From NCBI GenBank assembly GCA_964389525.1, contig CAYMEX010000002.1, forward strand, positions 62,001 through 126,000: a stretch of 64,000 bases of DNA, in the 5' to 3' direction. The notes beneath the pieces are model-generated. The model was not told the DNA's origin and did no database searches. It saw only the letters and a program-made list of their open reading frames with translations. The position numbers and the translations under genes were made by a program. How positions within the stretch are numbered: position 1 is the first letter of the stretch; the number at the start of each line of letters is the position of its first letter. This stretch comes from JAFLTL01 sp964389525. Lineage in GTDB: Bacteria; Bacteroidota; Bacteroidia; Bacteroidales; Muribaculaceae. Shown here piece by piece: positions 10,003-17,173 of this stretch.

Positions 10003-10632
10003 ATGATTATTACCCCCACCCTGATTAAAAAGCTAATAACGCTTACACTGCTGATCATATCAGCACCGATCCTATCAGCACAACACTATCGCGGTTTCGT
10101 CGACGCCTATGGGCTCGCATGTATCAGTGGAGGATTACCCGATGGTCTTAAATATGATTACGGTAAAGGTCCTAAATTCGGCGTCGGAGGCATGACATCG
10201 CATGGTGTGCAGATCCAGAAACTATTTGTAGGTGCGGGTGCCGGATACATTTTCACCGAACCGACACATACAATCCCAGTATTTGCCGACGTACGATGGG
10301 ATTTCTTCGGTAACCGTGGAGTGAATCCATTTGTCGGACTGAGACTTGGTTATACAGCAGTTCTTGACCCGGCATCCTACAACAGAGATATAAATTATAG
10401 GGATTCCGAACATACTTACCATTACTCGGAGTCAAATGAAGCATCATTCTACTTCCAGCCGACCGTAGGCATACGCATACGCACGGCGCCGAAATTCGGA
10501 CTCAACATCTCACTCAGCTACATCCCGATAAAACAGTGTATTAAAGACTGTCAATACGCGTGTGACAACGCTGAAACAATAAAGTCCTACACCAGAGGTT
10601 ACATAGCACTCGGCCTCGGATTCGATTTCTAA
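10003..10632 (+). CDS. Small outer-membrane beta-barrel protein
   Basis: 209 residues with a signal peptide (to about residue 26, ...IISAPILSA-QHYRG), then alternating glycine/aromatic-rich strands (FVGAGAGYIFTEP, PFVGLRLGYTAVLD, FYFQPTVGIRIR) and a final strand GYIALGLGFDF ending in the C-terminal phenylalanine typical of outer-membrane barrels. The size fits an eight-stranded barrel. It lies 15 bases after the DUF4384-like gene and 9 bases before the caspase-like gene, so the three are very likely one transcript. It may anchor or receive the other exported products, but nothing in the sequence proves this. Confidence 0.8.
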   Translation: MIITPTLIKKLITLTLLIISAPILSAQHYRGFVDAYGLACISGGLPDGLKYDYGKGPKFGVGGMTSHGVQIQKLFVGAGAGYIFTEPTHTIPVFADVRWDFFGNRGVNPFVGLRLGYTAVLDPASYNRDINYRDSEHTYHYSESNEASFYFQPTVGIRIRTAPKFGLNISLSYIPIKQCIKDCQYACDNAETIKSYTRGYIALGLGFDF

Positions 10633-10641
10633 GAAACTCTT

Positions 10642-12504
10642 ATGAAACAGTTAGCAGTTCTTATACTTTTACTACTCACCATCTTACCGATAGCGCGGGC
10701 CGATGAGTCGGTCACCGTCGACGGGATAAAATACACACTCCTCGGCGACCGCACACTGTCGTGTCGCGCCGACAATAAAAAAGCGCTCGTCGACGTCACC
10801 ATACCCGAGACTGTAAAAGTCAACGGCATAGACTACTACGTGAGCATGGTCGAGAAACGCGGATTTCTCGGATGCAAAAACATGCGCTCGATTGTACTGC
10901 CCAACTCCATCAAGCGTTTCGAATCGATGGCGTTCTGGAATTGCGAGAACCTCGAGAGCGCAGTGCTCCCCGACGACGCCGAGGCAAAAGTCGACTGGGG
11001 CAACTACGGCTACGGCGACAAAGGCATCTTTGCAGGATGCAAAAAGCTCGCGCAGGTACGCGGCAACGACATACTCTATCCACACTACGTGGTCTACGAC
11101 GCATTCCACAAGTGCAATGAAGTGCCGTTTTTCAAGACGATCATAGAGATGGGAGCTGCTGAGATGACCAACATGAAGCTGAGCCGCTCGTTCGACGAGT
11201 TTGCATCGCTGCGCATCAAGGATCCCGTCGAGTCGTGGCAGCGCAAGAAAGACTACGAGACAATGGCGCAGTGGGAAGCCCGCGTCAACGACGCAAACCG
11301 CAAGAAAATGATCGATGAGGCCATCGCCGAAGCACGCGGCGAATATGTCAGGACATTCGCTCCCCCGACGCTTAAAGGCACGCTCGAAGAATACAACTCT
11401 GAGTACGGCTTTTTCCCGGTCTTTGTCGGATCAATGGGCAATGTCTACGCCAAAGTGCCGCCCGAGGAAGCCGAAGCGTTTGCATCCGCCTGGGACAAGG
11501 TGCAGCTCAAGCCTGTCTACGGCATACTCGACAACAGCCTCGCCATACTCTCATGCACATTCATGCTCGACGGCAAAGAGTATAAGTCGGCTAACAGCTA
11601 CGCCGAAGACGAGCTGACATCGCTGTCGCTCAATATCACACCGCTGGCCGCCGTACGCGAGTACGAGCAGATGATGGCGTCGGGCAACGTCCCCGACGAG
11701 CCGGTGCGACGTTTTGATCCCGACGTAATCGACATAGACATACCGTCGACGACTGCTGCGGCAGCCAACACGTTCGCCGTAATAATCGGCAACGAGAACT
11801 ACCAGCGTGTGGCTCCGGTCGAATACGCCATGAACGACGCACGCATCTTCTCGAAATACTGCTCGCGCACACTCGGCATACCCGAAGACAACGTGCGCAC
11901 CTACTACAATGCCACGTTCGGCGACTTCGTGGCCGCATTCGACGACATAACCGCCATAGCGGCCGCCTACAAAGGCGACATAAACATCATCTTCTATTAC
12001 GCCGGACACGGCATGCCCGACGACAGCAACCGCAACGCATATCTCATACCGGTCGACGCCACTGGCACCCAGCCCGAAGTGTGCTACCCCCTCGCCAGAC
12101 TCTACGAGCAGCTCGGCAAACTCAAAGCACGGTCGGTAGTGGCGTTTATCGACGCATGTTTCAGCGGATCGCTGCGAGGCGACGGCATGCTTGCAAGCGC
12201 GCGAGGCATAAGACTGAAACCCAAAGACATCGACGCATCAGGCAATCTTGTTGTCTTGTCGGCCGCATCGGGCGATCAGGCCGCTTTCCCATATCACGAG
12301 AAAAGCCACGGCCTCTTCTCATACTATCTTCTCAAAAAAATCAACGACACAAAAGGCGATGTGACGCTCGGCGAACTCGCCGACTTCATCACCGACAACG
12401 TGTCAAAGCAGTCGATAGTCGTCAATAAAAAGCCTCAGGTACCAAGCGTGAAATGGTCGGCCGACATTTCAGACACCTGGAAGTCAATGAAACTGCGCGA
12501 CTGA
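10642..12504 (+). CDS. Exported caspase-family (C14) protease with leucine-rich-repeat region
   Basis: 620 residues. A signal peptide (MKQLAVLILLLLTILPIARA) exports it. Residues about 45-115 hold BspA-like leucine-rich repeats (GFLGCKNMRSIVLPNSIKRF, AFWNCENLESAVLPD). A middle region of no known fold follows. The caspase/p20 domain runs from about residue 375 to 605 (FAVIIGNENYQ; AMNDARIF). The catalytic dyad is visible: His456 in YYAGHG and Cys506 in FIDACFSGS, spaced as expected. Export of a caspase-like protease together with a small barrel and LPP20/DUF4384-like partners suggests an envelope or surface proteolytic system. No T9SS C-terminal sorting domain was recognised. The substrate is unknown. 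An intrinsic terminator follows at 12530. Confidence 0.87.
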   Translation: MKQLAVLILLLLTILPIARADESVTVDGIKYTLLGDRTLSCRADNKKALVDVTIPETVKVNGIDYYVSMVEKRGFLGCKNMRSIVLPNSIKRFESMAFWNCENLESAVLPDDAEAKVDWGNYGYGDKGIFAGCKKLAQVRGNDILYPHYVVYDAFHKCNEVPFFKTIIEMGAAEMTNMKLSRSFDEFASLRIKDPVESWQRKKDYETMAQWEARVNDANRKKMIDEAIAEARGEYVRTFAPPTLKGTLEEYNSEYGFFPVFVGSMGNVYAKVPPEEAEAFASAWDKVQLKPVYGILDNSLAILSCTFMLDGKEYKSANSYAEDELTSLSLNITPLAAVREYEQMMASGNVPDEPVRRFDPDVIDIDIPSTTAAAANTFAVIIGNENYQRVAPVEYAMNDARIFSKYCSRTLGIPEDNVRTYYNATFGDFVAAFDDITAIAAAYKGDINIIFYYAGHGMPDDSNRNAYLIPVDATGTQPEVCYPLARLYEQLGKLKARSVVAFIDACFSGSLRGDGMLASARGIRLKPKDIDASGNLVVLSAASGDQAAFPYHEKSHGLFSYYLLKKINDTKGDVTLGELADFITDNVSKQSIVVNKKPQVPSVKWSADISDTWKSMKLRD

Positions 12505-12529
12505 AAGCTACAACACACACCCTTTTGAC

Positions 12530-12577
12530 AGGCTTTATCTGTGGCCCACCCACAAATAAAGCCTGTTTAAGGTTTTT
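12530..12577 (+). terminator. Terminator after the caspase gene set
   Basis: AGGCTTTAT (12530-12538) pairs with ATAAAGCCT (12555-12563), with an inner GTGG/CCAC pairing, followed by the T-rich run to 12579. Confidence 0.8.
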
Positions 12578-12613
12578 TATAATAATAATATCTAATCGCC
12601 AAACCGATAATAC

Positions 12614-12621
12614 TAACTTTG
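12614..12621 (+). promoter_or_regulatory. -7 box ahead of the carboxyltransferase gene
   Basis: TAACTTTG matches TAnnTTTG and lies 85 bases before the ATG at 12707. No convincing -33 TTG is present at the usual distance, so the call is moderate. Confidence 0.45.
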
Positions 12622-12706
12622 TATCTAAATTAATAGACTATAGAATCACGATGTTTCTAAGGCAATATTCTTGTCCGAAGACTTCATTCACAACTTTTTA
12701 CCTGTT

Positions 12707-14587
12707 ATGACAAAAAAGTTACGCATTCGCGACCTCACTCTCCGCGACGGACAGCAGTCTCTGTTTGCAACTCGTCTCCCACAGAAAGAAATCGACCGCC
12801 TTCTCCCGCTTTATCAGGATGCAGGATTCTACATCATGGAAGTATGGGGCGGCGCCGTGCCCGACTCTGTAATGCGCTATCTCGACGAATCACCGTGGGA
12901 TCGTCTGCGCATCTGCTCTAAATACATGAAGGGCAAATCGCTCCTCTCCGCTCTTTCGAGAGGACGCAACCTTTTCGGCTACGTCCCCTACCCCAACACG
13001 GTGCTCGAGGGATTCTATAAAGAGGCTATCGCAAATGGCCTCAACGTGATGCGCATTTTCGACGCTCTCAACGACATCGACAACGTCAAGGAGTCGATAA
13101 AACTCATCAACGAGCTGGGCGGCATTGCCGACGGAGCCGTGTGCTACACCGTCGATCCAAAGCCCGAAGCTCCCGCACCCAAAGGATTCTTCGCCAAACT
13201 GTTCGGCAAGAAGGAGCCCGAGCACGAGATGATTTTCACCGACGACTACTTCGTCTCAAAGGCCAAGCAGATGGAAGCGCTCGGAGCAAAGATCATCACG
13301 CTCAAAGACATGGCCGGACTTGTCAACCCGCTCAAAGCCGCATCGATCATCTCGCGCCTCAAGCAGGAAGTGAAAGTCCCCATCGACTTCCACACACACT
13401 GCACACCGGGCTACGGTCTCGCGTCGTCGCTCATGGCAATCATCAACGGAGTCGACATCCTCGACACCAACATCTGGTGGTTTGGAGGAGGCTCGGCCGC
13501 TCCCGCAATAGAGCTTATCTACATCTTCTGTAAGAAACTCGGCATCGAGATCGAGGCCGACATGGAAGTTGTGGGCAAGATACGCAAAGAGCTTAAGGAC
13601 GTTCGTCGCAGCGTTGCAGCATTCGACCTCCACAAAGACAACTTCCCCAACGAGTTCGATCCGCTCAACGACACTCTGCCCGCACAGATCGACGCACTCT
13701 TCGATACAGCTATCGCTGCTGCGCGCAGCCTCGACGAGGAAGCTCTCCTCGACGCATGCCACGGCATAGAGCAGTACTTCAACTTCCCCAAGCCCAACCT
13801 CCTTGTAAAGGAAGCCGAAGTGCCTGGCGGAATGTACAGCAACATGGTGGCACAGCTCAAGAGCCTCGGAGCCGAAGATCTGCTTGACGACGCCATGAAG
13901 CTCATCCCCAAGGTACGCCGCGACGCAGGTCTGGTACCCCTCGTCACACCGACGAGCCAGATCGTAGGCGCTCAGGCTGTCAGCCTTGCCATCGACCGCA
14001 AGAAAGGCAACCCCGACTACTCCAACCCGTCCACACAGTTCACATCGCTCGTCAAGGGTGAGTATGGCAAGACGCCCGTTGCTGTTGATCCCGCATTCCG
14101 CGAGATGATCACCGGAAGCCCCGTTGAGAAACCCTACGACGTTTCTTCATACCGTCAGCCGGCCAATCCCACGCTCGACGACATGGGAGGAGTGAAACTT
14201 GCCACAAACAAAGAAGAGGAGCTCCTGCTCGAGCTTCTTCCCACTGTAGCAAACGGATTCCTCAAACGCCGTCGTGCCGAAGAAAACGAGAAAGTCCTCG
14301 CCGCTGCCGCTGCTAAAGTTGCCGAAGAGGCCGCAGAAAAAGCTGCCTCGCAGGCTCCCGTTGAGCCGATAACCGGCCCGACGCTCAACGCGCCGATGGG
14401 AGGCACAGTTATCTCGGTAAACGTCAAGCCCGGACAGCAGGTCAAAAAAGGTGAGATCCTTCTCGTCTACGAGGCAATGAAGATGGAGAACGACGTTGAA
14501 GCCGAAAAAGACTGCGTGATCAAGCGCATCTTCGTCAACCCCGGCGACGTTGTCGGTGTTGAGGCAACTCTCATCGAGTTCGAGTAA
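12707..14587 (+). CDS. Biotin-dependent carboxyltransferase (pyruvate carboxylase subunit B / oxaloacetate decarboxylase alpha)
   Basis: 626 residues from the ATG at 12707, chosen over an upstream TTG because MTKKLRIRDLTLRDGQQS is the usual N-terminus. The carboxyltransferase TIM barrel carries the metal and substrate motifs LRDGQQS, KDMAGL and HTHCTPG, then the PYC/OadA C-terminal domain, an Ala/Glu-rich linker (about residues 515-550) and a biotinyl domain with EAMKMEN (biotinylated Lys592). It moves CO2 between biotin and pyruvate/oxaloacetate. No biotin carboxylase or membrane beta/gamma decarboxylase subunit is adjacent, so anaplerotic use versus Na+-pumping decarboxylation cannot be decided. 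An Ala/Pro/Lys-rich insert (about 13159-13233) interrupts the barrel just before the KDMAGL strand. Confidence 0.88.
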   Translation: MTKKLRIRDLTLRDGQQSLFATRLPQKEIDRLLPLYQDAGFYIMEVWGGAVPDSVMRYLDESPWDRLRICSKYMKGKSLLSALSRGRNLFGYVPYPNTVLEGFYKEAIANGLNVMRIFDALNDIDNVKESIKLINELGGIADGAVCYTVDPKPEAPAPKGFFAKLFGKKEPEHEMIFTDDYFVSKAKQMEALGAKIITLKDMAGLVNPLKAASIISRLKQEVKVPIDFHTHCTPGYGLASSLMAIINGVDILDTNIWWFGGGSAAPAIELIYIFCKKLGIEIEADMEVVGKIRKELKDVRRSVAAFDLHKDNFPNEFDPLNDTLPAQIDALFDTAIAAARSLDEEALLDACHGIEQYFNFPKPNLLVKEAEVPGGMYSNMVAQLKSLGAEDLLDDAMKLIPKVRRDAGLVPLVTPTSQIVGAQAVSLAIDRKKGNPDYSNPSTQFTSLVKGEYGKTPVAVDPAFREMITGSPVEKPYDVSSYRQPANPTLDDMGGVKLATNKEEELLLELLPTVANGFLKRRRAEENEKVLAAAAAKVAEEAAEKAASQAPVEPITGPTLNAPMGGTVISVNVKPGQQVKKGEILLVYEAMKMENDVEAEKDCVIKRIFVNPGDVVGVEATLIEFE

Positions 14588-14615
14588 AAAAGGTTATCAA
14601 TACCACACAAGAAAC

Positions 14616-14656
14616 AATGATGCCGCGTCACACCCGACACGGCATCATTATTTTTT
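14616..14656 (+). terminator. Terminator after the carboxyltransferase gene
   Basis: AATGATGCCG (14616-14625) pairs perfectly with CGGCATCATT (14640-14649), followed by ATTTTTTAT. Confidence 0.88.
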
Positions 14657-14702
14657 ATAACATCAACTTACAAGAAGTTGCATCAGAATAGGCTTTGGTC
14701 GT

Positions 14703-14780
14703 ACTGTCGCACGCCCCCTACGACACCTAAGATTGATTGTCCGTATGATATAATACTGACTTGTAGGGGTGTGCGACAGT
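14703..14780. repeat. 78-bp element bounded by long inverted repeats
   Basis: The ends ACTGTCGCACGCCCCCTA (14703-14720) and TGTAGGGGTGTGCGACAGT (14762-14780) are near-perfect inverted repeats around an AT-richer centre of about 40 bases. The end motif recurs at 35002-35020 with 17 of 19 bases identical. It is non-coding. It resembles a miniature inverted-repeat unit, but no target-site duplication was established. Confidence 0.7.
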
Positions 14781-14785
14781 GTGGG

Positions 14786-15150
14786 CAGCATCGCGATAGC
14801 GATATGATATCAGTAGACCCGTATATCGAAATCGCGTAGCGATGAAGATATGCGGATTCAAAGCACGACATTGTCCATCGATGCCGTCAGGTATCGGACA
14901 ACATATGCAAGTGCCGAAGGCACGATGTAATGGCAAGCCCCATGTCGAGCAAAGCGAAGGCATGGGGGAAGATCAAAACAAGGAAACGGCATCGAAGATG
15001 TCAGATAAACGACCGCTTTTAGAACGCAACACGGGCGACTCACCTCCCATACCGGAGGTATGGCATTTCGTTAACCGGGTTCGCTTGCGAGCCCGGTTAA
15101 CGCCCACCCTTCACTGTATCAGCCCCGGCAGGGCTGCACCCCTACAACTT
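14786..15150. repeat. Intergenic palindrome island A
   Basis: The rest of the gap between the carboxyltransferase and metallophosphoesterase genes. It holds a chain of short hairpins: ATCGCGATAGCGAT (14790-14803), ATCGC-GTA-GCGAT (14831-14843), GTGCC-GAA-GGCAC (14911-14923), a CCCCATG...CATGGGG stem (14938-14967), CATACC-GGA-GGTATG (15048-15062), a 30-bp palindrome (15071-15100) opening TTAACCGGG and closing CCCGGTTAA, and CAGCCC-CGGCA-GGGCTG (15120-15136). No credible gene is present. The small ORFs here are read through the hairpins and are dismissed. Confidence 0.75.
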
Positions 15151-15161
15151 GGAGACTTATA

Positions 15162-16292
15162 TTATCTCAGCTTGAACGTACAGGTCTTCTTTGCCGAATC
15201 TCCGGCATAGAAATCGAGAGTCACATGCTCATGCTCAACGTTAAGCTTGAAAGAACCCGCGGTTGTGGAATCAATATATCGTGTCAGACCCGGACGATAC
15301 TCCTCAAAAAGCTCACTCTCATCTGCTACCGGACTGCCGTCGGCATTAGTTTTCATGCTCATCCTGGCTACTCCGTAATCAGCCGGATCATCAGTATTGA
15401 TCTTATACGTGCCTCTCTCATCACTTGACCATACGCTGTTCATCTCCATCTGGGTGATGATGCCGCCGTCGCCCTTCCATTCTGTCAGGGTAGTATGATG
15501 TGAGTGGCCGCAAAGCACTATCGCATTGCGTTTCGCAAACTCCTCTCTGAAATGCTTTCTCGCCTCGGTGTCATTCTTGCCGCCATGGAAGAACCATCGG
15601 CAGCTCGTTCCGTCCATCGGGAACACAGGCCCGTGGGTGATTATAAACGTATGCCTTGCATCCTTGGTCTCCTGCAGCATCTTTTCGATCTCGGCGTCAT
15701 CAGGACTGTTGAAATCGAGAACAAGAAACGCATCCTCACCTATAGTGAAATAAAAAGTCGTCTTCTGAATATCCTTGCCTATCTCCTGCGACATGCGCTT
15801 GGGCATATACTCATGGTAAACCTTCTCGGCATCCACTCCACGTATATCGTGGTTGCCCACAACCGTCACAAAAGGAATGCCGTTGAACTTCTCCTTGAAA
15901 GCATCCATCACATCGTTCAGCATCTTCTGATGCACCTCTCCCTTGCCGCAGTCACCCTGGATAAGGTCACCCATCTGGAAAGCCATCTGCGTGTTGTTGT
16001 CGACAAGACTTGCGCACCTGTCAAGAAGTCTCGGACATCTGTCGCGCCACATCTCACCATTGCGGGCAAACTCCGCGCGCTGCACCCTGTTGAGCCATTC
16101 AACCGGCTCATTGTAGTTGGAATGATATACTGTATCAGGCTCTGTGTCGAAGTGAGTATCACCCAGTATGACAACTGAATACTTACGCGGACCCTTTGAA
16201 GCATCCTTTGCAAAAGCGACACCGGGAATGCCGAACAATGCTAACCCTGCCAATGATGTGGCTGATATCGAAATAAATTCTCTTCTGTCCAT
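15162..16292 (-). CDS. Tat-exported metallophosphoesterase
   Basis: 376 residues. The N-terminus MDRREFISISATSLAGLALFG carries a twin-arginine motif (DRREFI), so the folded enzyme is probably exported by Tat. The calcineurin-like metal-binding motifs appear in order: GDTHFD (about residue 44), GDLIQGD (about 107), GNHD (about 146) and GHSHH (about 261). These ligands bind a two-metal centre that hydrolyses phosphomono- or diesters. The substrate cannot be read from sequence. The gene stands alone between two palindrome islands. A TATTTTTG -7-like box lies upstream on the minus strand (16444-16451), without a clear -33 partner. Confidence 0.88.
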   Translation of the reverse strand: MDRREFISISATSLAGLALFGIPGVAFAKDASKGPRKYSVVILGDTHFDTEPDTVYHSNYNEPVEWLNRVQRAEFARNGEMWRDRCPRLLDRCASLVDNNTQMAFQMGDLIQGDCGKGEVHQKMLNDVMDAFKEKFNGIPFVTVVGNHDIRGVDAEKVYHEYMPKRMSQEIGKDIQKTTFYFTIGEDAFLVLDFNSPDDAEIEKMLQETKDARHTFIITHGPVFPMDGTSCRWFFHGGKNDTEARKHFREEFAKRNAIVLCGHSHHTTLTEWKGDGGIITQMEMNSVWSSDERGTYKINTDDPADYGVARMSMKTNADGSPVADESELFEEYRPGLTRYIDSTTAGSFKLNVEHEHVTLDFYAGDSAKKTCTFKLR

Positions 16293-16479
16293 TTAATTAG
16301 GTATTTACAGATGGTTTATTGATTTCAAGGTTTCAGTTCCGAAAATCAACCGCCCGTCACACCGTATAGATCATGTCATGGTTCGCGACGGGCAATCACA
16401 TTATTCGTCACATGCGTAAATGTACACATCTTTCATCATTTCACCAAAAATAGATTCTTCATACAGCGTTTATCCGACA

Positions 16480-16705
16480 TCTCCGACCCCCGATCTCCCT
16501 GTCAAGGCATCGCAGATGCCGCAACCCGGCGTAGCCGGAGCTTAACCCCATCATGTGAGCGAAGCGAACAGGGTGGGGATCCATCATCCCTCGCCAACCA
16601 GTCTCGCAGAGACTGAACCGCACGCCATCATATCTCATACCGGAGGTATGACATTTCGTTAGCTTGGTTCGCTTGCGAGCACGAATAACGCCCACACAGT
16701 TGAAT
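16480..16705. repeat. Intergenic palindrome island B
   Basis: Within the 538-base gap upstream of the metallophosphoesterase. It contains GGCATC-GCA-GATGCC (16506-16520), CCGGC-GTA-GCCGG (16526-16538), a CCCCA...TGGGG stem around GTGAGCGAAGCGAAC (about 16546-16579), GTCTC-GCA-GAGAC (16601-16613) and CATACC-GGA-GGTATG (16636-16650). A further block (16651-16697) is a decayed copy of 15063-15109 in island A. The flanks 16293-16479 and 16706-16814 show nothing recognisable beyond AT-rich sequence. Confidence 0.72.
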
Positions 16706-16830
16706 CATTATCAAAGCAGCATTTTACTTAAAATATATTAAATCAGAGATGCGCTGCGGGACAAAATCTCATTTACGTTGTTTAGTACATTGAGGCCATC
16801 TATACGATTATCCCCGCACCCCTACATTAT

Positions 16831-17040
16831 ATGAAAGCAAAAATACTCTACTCACTCCTCTTCGCAATAGCCATGACACTTGTCGCCACAGCCGACTATT
16901 CCGACAAACAAAGAAACACCGAAAGCACCGCACCGCAAATTCTCAGCCGCGCACAGTACGTGCCCGCAGAGAATGCACATCCCGCATTCCTGCGCACGCA
17001 ATATAATATCCCCGACACCACGGCTTTTGTGCTGCGCTGA
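16831..17040 (+). CDS. Possible small secreted protein, 69 aa
   Basis: The ORF begins with a convincing signal peptide (MKAKILYSLLFAIAMTLVAT-A) followed by about 48 polar residues (DYSDKQRNTESTAPQILSRA ... DTTAFVLR) with no known domain. The ATG lies only five bases after a copy of the dispersed CGCACCCCTACA motif (16815-16826). A bidirectional terminator follows at 17122-17147. Neither homologue nor promoter can be named. It may be a real small envelope peptide or a chance ORF at the edge of a repeat island. The signal peptide and the terminator argue mildly for a gene. Confidence 0.45.
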   Translation: MKAKILYSLLFAIAMTLVATADYSDKQRNTESTAPQILSRAQYVPAENAHPAFLRTQYNIPDTTAFVLR

Positions 17041-17121
17041 CATCACGACATATACACCTCCCCCATAACCTCCATATTTTTTTGCATCCGATCATTTTAA
17101 CAACACACCGACAACAAAACG

Positions 17122-17147
17122 AAAAAGGCCGCATATGCGGCCTTTTT
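17122..17147. terminator. Bidirectional intrinsic terminator (perfect 26-bp palindrome)
   Basis: AAAAAGGCCGCAT followed by its exact complement. A GC-rich 8-bp arm is flanked by A5 and T5, so it can end transcription from the small plus-strand ORF and from the minus-strand phosphorylase. Confidence 0.9.
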
Positions 17148-17173
17148 CATATCATATCGGTTGCGTCAGCTTG

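Noticed and set aside
14842..15210. ORFs within the palindrome islands (14842-15210, 16459-16695, 26059-26310, 26273-26545) that share peptides such as SGFAGL and HLRC
   Set aside because: The shared peptides are translations of the shared hairpin modules; the frames are not conserved end to end and have no promoter or start context.
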